DNA from: Chloroflexota bacterium
GTDB lineage: Bacteria > Chloroflexota > Anaerolineae > Caldilineales > Caldilineaceae
Assembly: GCA_003451595.1 (NCBI GenBank)
Contig: DMDA01000038.1
Span: forward strand, 1-18,389
Direction: 5' to 3'
Length of the DNA stretch: 18,389 nt
In this document: one piece after another, positions 1 through 7,400 of the stretch
How positions within the stretch are numbered: the stretch's first letter is position 1
Layout of the letters: each line of letters begins with the position of its first letter
Notes under the pieces: generated by a model
Database searches by the model: none
The model's input: the letters and a program-made list of their open reading frames with translations, nothing else
What the model was told of the DNA's origin: nothing
Position numbers and translations under genes: made by a program

Positions 1-24
1 CCGCCCCATTCGCCCGCCAGGCCT

Positions 25-43
25 CGGCGGTTGCGAACCGCCG
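25..43. terminator. Perfect hairpin just after the M20 peptidase stop
   Basis: CGGCGGTT (25-32) and AACCGCCG (36-43) form a perfect 8-bp inverted repeat with a 3-nt loop, directly next to the stop codon of the minus-strand peptidase gene. Position and GC content fit a transcript-end hairpin. There is no T-run after it on the minus strand, so a classical intrinsic terminator is not shown. A 3'-end stabilising structure is equally possible. Confidence 0.4.
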
Positions 44-1429
44 CTACGCAAGCTGCGCCAACTCTTCCCAATACACAATCGCGGTCTCGATGCCGCGTGC
101 GAACATTTCGATGCTGAAATGCTCGTTGGGCGAGTGCAAGCCGTCGCTGTCCAGCCCGTAGCCCATCATCACCACCGGAATCTTGAGCAGGCTGGCGATG
201 TCGGCGACGACCGGAATGCTGCCGCCGCCGCGCGTGAAGACGGGCGCGTGTCCCCAACCGCGTTCATAGGCGCGCGCCGCCGCCTGCATTTCGGGAATGT
301 CGAAGGGAATCAGCGCCGCCCGCCCCGTCGTCAAGAGGCGGACATCGAGCTTCACCGTTGGCGGGGCGATGGATTCCAGGTAGCCCTTGAGCAGCTCAAA
401 AATCTTGTGCGGGTCCTGGTTGGCGACCAGCCGCGAGCTGAGCTTGGCGCCCGCCTTCTGCGGAATGATCGTCTTGGGGCCGGGACCACTCCAGCCGCTC
501 CACAGGCCGTTGATGTCGAGCGTGGGGCGGGCGGAAAGCCGCTCGCGGATGGTGAAGCGCTGGTCGCCCCACAGCGCCGGCACGCCGGTGACCGCTTTGT
601 ACTGCTCCTCGCTCAGGTCGGTCTTGGCGATCATGGCGCGCTCGGCTGCGGTCAGCGGCACGACATCGTCGTAGAAACCAGGCACGGCGATGGTGTTGTC
701 CGGGTTGTAGAGCTTGCCCAGCATTTCGACCAGCGCCAGCGCCGGATTGTGCGCCGCACCGCCCCACAGCCCGCTGTGCAGGTCGTCCTTCGGCCCTTCG
801 ACCTCGATCTCGATATAGGTCATGCCACGCAGGCTATGCGTGATCGACGGCGCATCGATGCTGGGCATCGAGGTGTCGCTGATCACGCACACGTCGGCTT
901 TGAGCAGGTCAAGATGCTGCTCGATGAAGGGCGTCAGGTTCGGCGACGAGACCTCTTCCTCGCCCTCGATCAGAAATTTCACGTTGACCGGCGCGGCGCC
1001 GCTGCTCTTGAGCCAGGCTTCCAGCGCCTTGACATGAATAAAGAGCTGGCCCTTGTCATCGGTGGCGCCGCGCGCATAGATTTTGCCGTCGCGCACCACC
1101 GGCTCAAAGGGGTCGCTGATCCAGCCGTCCTCCATCGTCGCCGGCACCACGTCATAGTGACCGTAGACCAGCACCGTCGGCCTGTCCGGCCCCGCACCCA
1201 TCCACTCGCCATAGACGACCGGATGGCCGGCAGTCTCCATCACCGCCACTTTGTCCAAACCGAGCGTCTGCATGTGCGCGGCAAGCCACTCCGCCATCTT
1301 GCGCACGTCGCCAGCATGAGCCGGGTCGCCGCTGAGGCTGGGGATGCGCAGCATCTCGAACAATTCGCCCAGAAATTTCTCAACGTTTGCACGTGAATAC
1401 GCGCGTGCACCGTCGCTCGCTTGTGTCAT
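44..1429 (-). CDS. M20 family metallopeptidase (dipeptidase / carnosinase-like)
   Basis: A 461-residue cytoplasmic zinc dipeptidase of the M20 family, expected to hydrolyse dipeptides or small peptide-like amides. The di-metal site can be read in full: H91 and D93 in GHYDVVP, bridging D124 in ATDDKGQ, general base E158 and ligand E159 in EGEEEVSS, D185 in ISDTSM and H432 near the C-terminus in LHSPNEH. H218 in DLHSG corresponds to the dimerisation-domain histidine that completes the active site of the partner subunit in carnosinase-type enzymes. There is no signal peptide, and the length is normal for the family. The ATG has a GGGAGA site about 6 nt upstream on the minus strand. The MFS gene ends only 43 bp upstream, so the two are probably cotranscribed. 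The exact substrate cannot be read from the sequence. Confidence 0.93.
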   Translation of the reverse strand: MTQASDGARAYSRANVEKFLGELFEMLRIPSLSGDPAHAGDVRKMAEWLAAHMQTLGLDKVAVMETAGHPVVYGEWMGAGPDRPTVLVYGHYDVVPATMEDGWISDPFEPVVRDGKIYARGATDDKGQLFIHVKALEAWLKSSGAAPVNVKFLIEGEEEVSSPNLTPFIEQHLDLLKADVCVISDTSMPSIDAPSITHSLRGMTYIEIEVEGPKDDLHSGLWGGAAHNPALALVEMLGKLYNPDNTIAVPGFYDDVVPLTAAERAMIAKTDLSEEQYKAVTGVPALWGDQRFTIRERLSARPTLDINGLWSGWSGPGPKTIIPQKAGAKLSSRLVANQDPHKIFELLKGYLESIAPPTVKLDVRLLTTGRAALIPFDIPEMQAAARAYERGWGHAPVFTRGGGSIPVVADIASLLKIPVVMMGYGLDSDGLHSPNEHFSIEMFARGIETAIVYWEELAQLA

Positions 1430-1472
1430 CAGTCATCTCCCTATCAAAAAACACGAGAACATCGATGCGCCG

Positions 1473-3146
1473 TCACTTCGCCTTTGTTGGCTTGGGCTTC
1501 TTTTCGGCAACCATATCCTCGGCAGAAAGCTGGCCGGGCTTGTAATTGGGCAGTCTGGTCGACGGGATCAGCGCCAGCAGCGAGATCGCCGCCAGCAGCA
1601 GGAAGGTGGCGCGCAGCGCGCGCAGACGCGCCGCGGCGTTGATGGCGACCGCCTCGTCGATCTGATCCTCCGCCACCGAAGTCTGGCTCAACACTTCCTT
1701 CAGTTGGTCGTTGCTGACAAAGTCGATGTTGTCAAAATTGATTTCCTGCTGCAGCGACGGCGGCAGATTGGACTGGGCAAAGGCGGTCGTGATCATCACC
1801 GACAGCAACACCACCGCCACGACGCCCGCAAAAGCCGCGCCCAGCGCTGACGACACATTGTTCACCACCCCGCGCAGCGCGCCCACGTCGCCCGCCAATT
1901 CTTTGGGCGAGGCGGAGACGAGCACGTTGAAGAGCAGCGTCAACGTCGTGCCTTCGCCCAAGCCGACCAGGATCAGCCCAAAGATGACGGCTGGCGTGCT
2001 CCAATCATTGCCAATTGTGAAGGCGAGCACGAGCATGCCGGCGCCAACCAGGACAAATGAGATGAGAGCAAGCAGGCGAGGCGTCAGCCGATCATAGAGT
2101 CGCACCGAAAGGATCGCCGCCGCCGCCACCGTAATCGCATAGGGCACGATGGCGATCGAGGTGAAAAAGGGAGTGCGATCCTGAACGATCTGAATGTAGA
2201 GCGGGATCAGGAAGCTGATCGCCGACCCAAGCCCGCCTGCCACCAGGAAGGCATAGACGGCGTTGCGTTCTTCGGACGTGTCCAACACTTCAAGCGCCAG
2301 CAGCGGCGTCTTGTTCTTCGCCACGCGGCGCTCCGACCAGGCGAAAAACGCCTGTCCCAGCACCACGCCGAGCAGCAGCATAAAGGGCGCCGGCGACAAG
2401 CCCAGAATCGAGATCGGCGCCGCCGGTTTGGCAATCACAATGCCCCAACTGTTGAGGTTATTGAAACCAAACAAGAGCAGCGCAATCGCCAGCGCCGAAA
2501 GCACGACGCCGACAAAATCGATGCTGATGCCCTTGTGGCGCGGCACCGGCTTCATGCGAAAACTGAGGAACAGCACTGCCAGCGAAATGACAAAGATCAA
2601 TCCAAACGAGACACGCCAGGTCAGCGCCGTGGCAATGTAACCGGCGACGATGAAGGTCAGCCCGCTGGCGACCGCCGGAATGCTGGCGAGGATGCCCAGC
2701 GACTGTTCTTGTTGGCGACCGCTGTAGTTGGCGGCGATCAGCACGACCAGCGTCGGCACCAGCAACGCCGCGGCAATGCCTGCCATTGCCTGCGCAATGT
2801 TCATCATGTTGGCGTCGGTGGCAATCGCCATCAGCGCCATCGCCGCGCCGTGCCCGACGGCGCTGACCTGAAAGACCAACCGCTCGCCAAAGAGCTTACC
2901 GATCTTGGCGCCCAACATGACAAATGCCGCCACAAAAAGCGAGTAGAGCACCAGCGCCGTGGAGATCGACGTTGCGGGCGCATTCAGGTCGTCGACGATT
3001 GGCCCCAGGGAAACAGGCAGCGCGTTGATGTTGATGCCCATCTGTAGCTGAGCGAGCACAATGATTGCCAACGGCGCCCAAGATGCTCTCAGTGCAGCCT
3101 GGGCAGTGGTTTCTACAATAGTCGATGCAGCAGGTTTTTTAGCCAT
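1473..3146 (-). CDS. MFS transporter, DHA2 (EmrB/QacA-like, about 14 TM) family
   Basis: A 557-residue polytopic inner-membrane protein with about 14 hydrophobic segments, as in the DHA2 drug:proton antiporter group. Residues 1-20 are a short polar N-terminus. A degenerate MFS motif A (GAKIGKLFGERL, residues 79-90) lies in the loop between TM2 and TM3. A long polar loop (about 456-505) precedes the last TM (about 511-530), and the tail is lysine-rich. The expected role is proton-driven efflux; the substrate is unknown. I chose the ATG at 3146 because the next residues, AKKPAAST, look like a normal N-terminus. An in-frame ATG at 3200 would add 18 residues (VGVSCLVEIYCC...) that look like leader sequence and overlap a possible -10 element. 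The gene is followed by the M20 peptidase after 43 bp. The upstream palindrome (3211-3240) could be its operator. Confidence 0.9.
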   Translation of the reverse strand: MAKKPAASTIVETTAQAALRASWAPLAIIVLAQLQMGININALPVSLGPIVDDLNAPATSISTALVLYSLFVAAFVMLGAKIGKLFGERLVFQVSAVGHGAAMALMAIATDANMMNIAQAMAGIAAALLVPTLVVLIAANYSGRQQEQSLGILASIPAVASGLTFIVAGYIATALTWRVSFGLIFVISLAVLFLSFRMKPVPRHKGISIDFVGVVLSALAIALLLFGFNNLNSWGIVIAKPAAPISILGLSPAPFMLLLGVVLGQAFFAWSERRVAKNKTPLLALEVLDTSEERNAVYAFLVAGGLGSAISFLIPLYIQIVQDRTPFFTSIAIVPYAITVAAAAILSVRLYDRLTPRLLALISFVLVGAGMLVLAFTIGNDWSTPAVIFGLILVGLGEGTTLTLLFNVLVSASPKELAGDVGALRGVVNNVSSALGAAFAGVVAVVLLSVMITTAFAQSNLPPSLQQEINFDNIDFVSNDQLKEVLSQTSVAEDQIDEAVAINAAARLRALRATFLLLAAISLLALIPSTRLPNYKPGQLSAEDMVAEKKPKPTKAK

Positions 3147-3198
3147 ATTCTGTCCAGACACACAACAGTAAATCTCGACCAAACAAGAAACGCCCACC

Positions 3199-3204
3199 AT
3201 TGTA
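3199..3204 (-). promoter_or_regulatory. Possible -10 element for the MFS/peptidase operon
   Basis: Read on the minus strand this is TACAAT, about 50 nt ahead of the MFS start at 3146. No convincing -35 box lies at the right distance. Instead the spacer and -35 zone are occupied by the palindrome at 3211-3240, which would fit a promoter controlled by a palindrome-binding factor. This is a weak assignment. Confidence 0.3.
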
Positions 3205-3210
3205 AACGCT

Positions 3211-3240
3211 ATCCTGGAAGATGGGGGTATCTTCCAGGAT
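3211..3240. repeat. Perfect 12-bp inverted repeat upstream of the MFS gene
   Basis: ATCCTGGAAGAT (3211-3222) and ATCTTCCAGGAT (3229-3240) are exact reverse complements around the 6-nt centre GGGGGT. The element lies 64 bp after the stop of the META gene and 65 bp before the preferred start of the MFS gene, both on the minus strand. It may be an operator for the exporter or a terminator-like hairpin for the META gene. The lack of a T-run makes the operator reading slightly more attractive. Confidence 0.6.
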
Positions 3241-3303
3241 GAGTCACAGAACCATCATCAGCCGACGCCAGGAGAAAGCCGGCAAGACGCTACTGCCGCC
3301 GAA

Positions 3304-5028
3304 CTATTGTCGGGTAAAGACAACCGCCGTCGAGCCGTCGCCGCGGCGCAGCGTCAGGCGGTTGCCGTCGATCTGGAAGGTGACGGCGGATTGCAGCGCG
3401 GCGCGGAACTGCGTCTCCTGCTCCATGACGCCATCAGGCTCGCTGCAAGCCATCATCCCACCCGCGAGGGCGCCGATGGAAATGTTGCTGCCGCTCACCC
3501 AGTACGCGCCACCGAAGTCGTTGCAGCTGCTGTTGCCGGTCACCTGATCGGCGCTGAAGCGGGTGGTCAGCCTCGACCCGACGAGCGGGCTGACGACAGC
3601 GTCGCGTCCGTTGTTGAAGCCGGTCACTTCCCAGTTCGTGCCGCTCAGCGGGTTTTGCGGCGCGGCCGGCGTGACGTTGATCGTCACCTGGCGGAACTGC
3701 ACCGAACCGTCACGCAGTTGGACGCGCATCTCATAGGTCGTAGTCACCGGCGGGCAGACTTGCTCGGAACCCTGACCGACACGCGGGAACTGCTGGAAGG
3801 GCTGTCCCTGCGGATAGACCCACACCGCCTGCACATTTTCCACCGACCAACGGATCGTCGTGCATTCGCCCTGGTTGATCGTGGTGCGGTCAGCCGTGAA
3901 CGAAATCTGTGCGGTCGGCGTCGCAGTCGGTTGCGGCAACGGCGTCGGCGTGGGCAGCGGCGTCGGAATGATCACAACCGGCGGCGGCGGGGACGCAATG
4001 ATCGGCACATCGGCGGCGTTGCTGGCGGCGACAAAGTCCGCCGAGACCCAGCCATTGCCGCCCGGAGCGGCTGGCACGGCAACGACCCACCAACGCCCGT
4101 CGGCGCTGCGCCCGATGATCTCACCGGTCTCGCCAAAAGGCGCCACGCCCAAGATCGGGAAGTTGGTGCCAGGACCCGAACGGATATTGACGCCGTTGGG
4201 CGCGGTGACGCGTCCGGTCGGCACGGCTGGCGCTGGTTCGGGGAAGTCCACTTCCTGCTCGCGGATCATGTGAACGGCGATGGCGTCGTCGGCGTTGCGC
4301 AGCTCGATGAAGTCGCCGTCGACCGTGAAGGTGGCGGCGCTTTCTAGGGCGGCGAAGAACTCGGCTTCCTGTTCCATGACGCCCGACGGGCTGCTGCACA
4401 GCCGCCGCGTGGCGCCGATGTTGTCGATGACGATCGACCCGTTCTCGGAAGCCTGCACCGTGGCGAAGAAGTCGTTGCAGCCAGCGTTGCCGGAGACCAG
4501 GTTGGCGTCGTCGATGTTGATGATGATGTCGGCGCCCAGCAGCGGACTGACCACAGCCTCGCGCCCGTTGTTGTAGCCGGTCACCACCCAGGTCGTACCG
4601 GCCAGATCAGCTTTAGCGGCGACAAAGGTAGCAAGCACGGTCGAACCGTCAAGCAGAATGAGCTGACCGCTGCGCAACTGGTAGCGGTTAGCCGCATCGA
4701 GCGCCGCCATGAATTCGGCAGCTTGCGCGGCGACCGCAGGGGGGCAAGCCATCATCGTCGATGCCGCCGGTTCAAAATTGATCGTCGAGCGGCTGGCCGT
4801 GAAGGTTGTCGTGTAACGATTGCAGCCGTCGGCGCCACTGACGGCGCCATCTTCACCAAAGTTCATTGTGATCGAGCTGCCCGGCAGCGGCAACTGACCG
4901 TTGAGGGTGCTGAGCACCCAGTTGCTGCCAGCCAATGGCGTGCTGGCGGCAAACAGGGGCTGCGCAGCCACCACCACCAACAGACCCATCAGCAAGAGTA
5001 GCGTTGTTCGTAGAGCACGCAATTTCAA
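3304..5028 (-). CDS. Secreted protein with three META (HslJ-like) domains and an SH3b domain
   Basis: A 574-residue exported protein. Residues 1-28 are a signal peptide (long Leu/Val core, cleavage near FAA). Three META domains follow the pattern TxWxVTGYNNG...SGxxGCNDF...CxxPxGVMEQExxFxxAL: about 30-137, 142-255 and 460-573. Copies two and three resemble each other closely (both GVMEQE); the first is more divergent. Between copies two and three lie an SH3b domain (about 272-335, NIRSGPGTNFPILG), a Pro/Thr linker (345-373) and an Ig-like segment (about 374-453, including GECTTIRWSVENVQAVWVYP). META domains occur in HslJ and in secreted proteins of unknown function, and SH3b domains often bind cell wall. 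I infer an envelope-associated role without a known enzyme activity. The start is TTG, fixed by AAGGAG six nt upstream (5035-5040). Confidence 0.88.
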   Translation of the reverse strand: MKLRALRTTLLLLMGLLVVVAAQPLFAASTPLAGSNWVLSTLNGQLPLPGSSITMNFGEDGAVSGADGCNRYTTTFTASRSTINFEPAASTMMACPPAVAAQAAEFMAALDAANRYQLRSGQLILLDGSTVLATFVAAKADLAGTTWVVTGYNNGREAVVSPLLGADIIINIDDANLVSGNAGCNDFFATVQASENGSIVIDNIGATRRLCSSPSGVMEQEAEFFAALESAATFTVDGDFIELRNADDAIAVHMIREQEVDFPEPAPAVPTGRVTAPNGVNIRSGPGTNFPILGVAPFGETGEIIGRSADGRWWVVAVPAAPGGNGWVSADFVAASNAADVPIIASPPPPVVIIPTPLPTPTPLPQPTATPTAQISFTADRTTINQGECTTIRWSVENVQAVWVYPQGQPFQQFPRVGQGSEQVCPPVTTTYEMRVQLRDGSVQFRQVTINVTPAAPQNPLSGTNWEVTGFNNGRDAVVSPLVGSRLTTRFSADQVTGNSSCNDFGGAYWVSGSNISIGALAGGMMACSEPDGVMEQETQFRAALQSAVTFQIDGNRLTLRRGDGSTAVVFTRQ

Positions 5029-5034
5029 GAGAGG

Positions 5035-5040
5035 CTCCTT
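5035..5040 (-). promoter_or_regulatory. Shine-Dalgarno site fixing a TTG start (META gene)
   Basis: On the minus strand AAGGAG precedes the TTG at 5028 by 6 nt. The TTG is followed at once by a classic signal peptide (KLRALRTTLLLLMG), so the non-ATG start is well supported. Confidence 0.75.
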
Positions 5041-5217
5041 TCGCTAAGCAACATGGAATGACCGGGTAACAGGAACAGCAAATTGACTTTCAGGCATCAC
5101 ACACTGTCGCCAAAACACATGACACAACACCCCTTTTTTGTTAACCAATAAGGTGCTTGCGCAGTCAGCTTTGCTCTTCTCGCCATTACATAGTAGCAAA
5201 CAGTACGGCAACAGTCG

Positions 5218-5234
5218 TGATCCTTTCAGGATCA
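5218..5234. repeat. Palindrome TGATCCT-TTC-AGGATCA at the end of the dead regulator region
   Basis: A perfect 7-bp inverted repeat with a 3-nt loop. On the minus strand its first three bases are the TGA stop of the remnant described at 5232-5453. It could be the surviving transcript-end hairpin of that locus. The interval from here to the META start at 5028 (about 190 bp) holds no credible gene. It presumably includes the META promoter, but I could not identify a convincing pair of boxes. Confidence 0.4.
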
Positions 5235-5453
5235 TTTAGGCTGTCTCCTGCAGCGCAGCACTATCAATACAACAAAGCGCATTTGATAGAGATTGTTGAG
5301 CAAACCGACTAGCGCCGCCTGGTCAGGCAATTCCCCCTTCAGGAGTGTGACCTGTGTTCCATCTTTGCGGTGCGATAGGTGCACTTCCACCCCCTCGAAT
5401 CGATCGCGCCAGCGCGGATCGATATGACCGTCCACCCCAATAGAGTAGATGGA
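5232..5453 (-). pseudogene. Start-less small module with DPRW motif and DQAALVGLL segment
   Basis: About 73 codons are open in one minus-strand frame, with the landmarks YSIGVDGHIDPRW, FEGVEVHLSHRKDGTQ and LPDQAALVGLLNNLY. From memory this matches a family of small uncharacterised proteins (roughly 80-100 residues) common in Chloroflexota, where the usual pattern is Y-x-I-x-V-x-G-x-L-D-P-R-W ... DQAALHGLL ... DLGLPLL. The match begins at about 5450, exactly where the MalT-like fragment in the other frame stops, and no ATG, GTG or TTG sits at the expected start. I therefore read it as a module that lost its start through a deletion joining it to the MalT fragment. An intact gene using an unusual start is less likely. 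Confidence 0.5.
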
Positions 5454-5647
5454 AGGTTGGTCGAAATGGCCGCCAGCAGATAGGTGAGGAAGGTGACAGG
5501 ATCGTTGTCGTGCTCGTCGAGTGCAAGCCAGGCGCTGAGACGGGGCGTGGTGCGCAACCACTCACTTAGCAGCGTGGTCTTGTCTGCACATTGCCAGCCG
5601 ACAACCCGTGTGGTAGAATCGCTTACAAATGTAACATATTTTAGCAA
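5450..5647 (-). pseudogene. Fragment of a MalT/LuxR-type ATPase regulator
   Basis: About 66 codons carry the hallmark of the N-terminal NTPase of MalT-type LuxR regulators: DKTTLLSEWL (degenerate end of Walker A) followed by RLSAWLALDEHDNDPVTFLTYLLAAI. Intact relatives have GFGKTTL, with the lysine inside the P-loop. Here the residues before KTT are VVGWQCAD, so the P-loop glycines are gone. Intact family members are about 850-1000 residues; only this piece remains. Upstream it runs into the regulatory region of the next gene, and downstream it is replaced by the DPRW module in another frame. It is a pseudogene remnant with no expected function. Confidence 0.65.
5591..5619 (+). promoter_or_regulatory. 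Sigma70-like promoter for the surface protein gene
   Basis: TTGCCA (5591-5596), a 17-bp spacer and TAGAAT (5614-5619) lie about 80 bp ahead of the TTG start at 5700. Both boxes are close to consensus and the spacing is ideal. The promoter sits on the opposite strand of the degenerate Walker A part of the MalT remnant. Confidence 0.55.
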
Positions 5648-5686
5648 GTTCTTCCCAGTTTGCGATTTAAACCTTACCCAGTCTGT

Positions 5687-5692
5687 AGGAGG
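5687..5692 (+). promoter_or_regulatory. AGGAGG site fixing a TTG start (surface protein)
   Basis: AGGAGG is a perfect Shine-Dalgarno sequence, 7 nt before an in-frame TTG at 5700. The alternative ATG at 5742 has no comparable site. Confidence 0.7.
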
Positions 5693-5699
5693 CAGTGCA

Positions 5700-7271
5700 T
5701 TGCCTCATTATCGATGCAAAAATGAGCAGTGCCAGGCGACGATGGGCGCAACGCGCACGCCGGCAGTCGCACTGTTGCTGGCAATTGCGCTGCTATTGCT
5801 GACAACAGTGAGTACACCACTGAAAGCGGCGCCGGCGTTGCATCCAGCCGCCTATCCAACGCCGCCCGTCGGCTGCAACGAACTGGTGACAAACGGCACG
5901 TTTGAGTCCCCCATCTTCCTGAACTGGAGTCCGCAAGGCTTTGTGGTGGCCGATCCCTCAGTCAAGATCGGCGGCACGTTTTCGGCGCGCATTGGGCTAA
6001 CGGCCAGCGACCCCAATCAGAATATCGCCAGCAGCATCCGTCAGACGATCAACCTGCCTGCTGGTTTTGACATCAGCCTGTCGTTTCAGTGGTTTCCCAA
6101 GTTCGATCTGGATATCAGCGACGCCGATATCCAATTCGTGAATATCCAGACAGCGAACGGTTCGATCATTCCGGTGGTTTCCAACACCAAACAGAACAGC
6201 ACGACCTGGTTGCCAATCAATTTCCCGCTGAATAGCTTTGCAGGTCAACAGATTACGTTGATCTTTGGCGTCAATAACGATGGTGTGGGCAGCAAGACCT
6301 GGATGTACGTGGACGACGTGTCGATCATCGCCTGCCCGACGCCCTCCACCGCCACACCAACCCCCACGATCACTGCGACGATGACACCTACACCGCCGCC
6401 TACTCCCCTGCCCGAAGGCTGTGTGACCACCGAGATTCCTAATGGCGGTTTTGAGAATGACACCGCCTGGATTTTTGGCGACGACCCGACGCCGCCATCA
6501 TACGTCAGCAATCCCGTCCGCAGTGGCGTGCGTTCAGTGCGGTTGGGGATCGATCCAGCCACCACGCCCGGCGTCTCTGGCAAGGAGAGCTTCTCTTCTA
6601 TCCGCCAGGCTATTAACCTTCCAACGACGGCAAACGTCGCCAAGATCAGTTGGTGGCATTACGACCGCACCGAGGAGGGCGTCCTTTCGGAAGCGCCGCG
6701 CATGATCCTGGTGGATCGCCAGGAAATGGTGCTACTCAACATGGATTTGTCGACCGCAGCGGTGCTCTATAGCGCCCGGCTCAACAGCGGCGCGTGGGTG
6801 CAAACGACGGTGGATTTGATCAATTTTCGCGGGCGCCCGCTCTTTCTTTACTTCAACGTGCTCAATGATGGCAACAATCTGCGCACATGGCAATTCATCG
6901 ACGACGTGACTTTGACCCTCTGCTATCCGCCCACACCGATCCCGACGCCAACCTCGCCGCCCACAGCCACGCCCACCCCGACGATTACAGCGACGGATAC
7001 GCCGCTCCCCATGGCGACGGCAATGGACAGCAGCGCACCGCCAACGATCGACCCAAACACCATCCTGCGCAATCAAGGCGATCCTGTGGTCGAAAATGTC
7101 GCTGCCAGCAGCGCACAGACGGCGTCCGCCACGCCCGCCGCAACCCTGTGGTTTGGCCGCGCCCCCGGCGATGTATTGATCTGGGTTGGCGTGATGGTGG
7201 GCGGCCTGGCGATCATCGGCATGTTGGCCTGGCTCATCCGCCAATACCGTGGTCCTAACGCCGCGCCCTGA
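5700..7271 (+). CDS. Membrane-anchored surface protein with two related beta-rich modules
   Basis: A 523-residue protein when begun at the TTG behind AGGAGG. Residues 17-44 are a hydrophobic export signal. Two modules of similar layout follow: about 58-212 (ELVTNGTFE ... SSIRQTINLP ... WMYVDDVSII) and about 241-408 (EIPNGGFEND ... SSIRQAINLP ... WQFIDDVTLT). The NGxFE opening and the DDV ending are typical of jelly-roll, carbohydrate-binding-like modules in secreted proteins. A Pro/Thr-rich linker follows each module (213-239 and 409-440). Near the C-terminus a TM segment (about 491-514) ends in a short basic tail (RQYRGPNAAP), which should leave both modules outside the cell. Specific ligand and function are unknown. 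The upstream part of the open frame overlaps the MalT remnant and is not part of the gene. Confidence 0.83.
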   Translation: MPHYRCKNEQCQATMGATRTPAVALLLAIALLLLTTVSTPLKAAPALHPAAYPTPPVGCNELVTNGTFESPIFLNWSPQGFVVADPSVKIGGTFSARIGLTASDPNQNIASSIRQTINLPAGFDISLSFQWFPKFDLDISDADIQFVNIQTANGSIIPVVSNTKQNSTTWLPINFPLNSFAGQQITLIFGVNNDGVGSKTWMYVDDVSIIACPTPSTATPTPTITATMTPTPPPTPLPEGCVTTEIPNGGFENDTAWIFGDDPTPPSYVSNPVRSGVRSVRLGIDPATTPGVSGKESFSSIRQAINLPTTANVAKISWWHYDRTEEGVLSEAPRMILVDRQEMVLLNMDLSTAAVLYSARLNSGAWVQTTVDLINFRGRPLFLYFNVLNDGNNLRTWQFIDDVTLTLCYPPTPIPTPTSPPTATPTPTITATDTPLPMATAMDSSAPPTIDPNTILRNQGDPVVENVAASSAQTASATPAATLWFGRAPGDVLIWVGVMVGGLAIIGMLAWLIRQYRGPNAAP

Positions 7272-7316
7272 GCACTTGCCTCCACTCATTTCAACCCGTT
7301 TCGTGCGCAACCTTAC

Positions 7317-7345
7317 TTGATGCACTTCCTGCGCTCCGCTATACT
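7317..7345 (+). promoter_or_regulatory. Sigma70-like promoter for the acyltransferase gene
   Basis: TTGATG (7317-7322), a 17-bp spacer and TATACT (7340-7345) lie about 55 bp ahead of the ATG at 7401. The purine-rich stretch GAGGAGGAAGG between promoter and start supplies the ribosome site. Confidence 0.6.
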
Positions 7346-7400
7346 TTGTGGAGCGTTCACAATGTTCGCGCATCATGTGAGGAGGAAGGAAACCGATTAG

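Noticed and set aside
119..1396. Long plus-strand open frame (425 codons) opposite the M20 peptidase
   Set aside because: Its translation is Arg/His-rich with no family signal, and it is fully antisense to a gene with a complete catalytic site. It is a product of high GC content.
3307..4347. Plus-strand open frame opposite the META gene
   Set aside because: Low-complexity Arg-rich translation; mirror of a well-supported secreted protein.
5044..5235. Possible 63-codon minus-strand gene upstream of the META gene
   Set aside because: No Shine-Dalgarno site and no family signal; AT-richer leader-like DNA that more likely holds the META promoter.
5484..5699. Upstream in-frame extension of the surface protein
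   Set aside because: The ATG at 5484 lies in the antisense of the MalT remnant, before the promoter. The translation is Ser/Arg-rich without structure, and the TTG at 5700 has a perfect ribosome site.
6350..7010. Repetitive-looking ACGCCGACC/CCCACC stretches as a possible tandem repeat or CRISPR
   Set aside because: They encode Pro/Thr linkers of the surface protein; there is no constant repeat unit or spacer structure.
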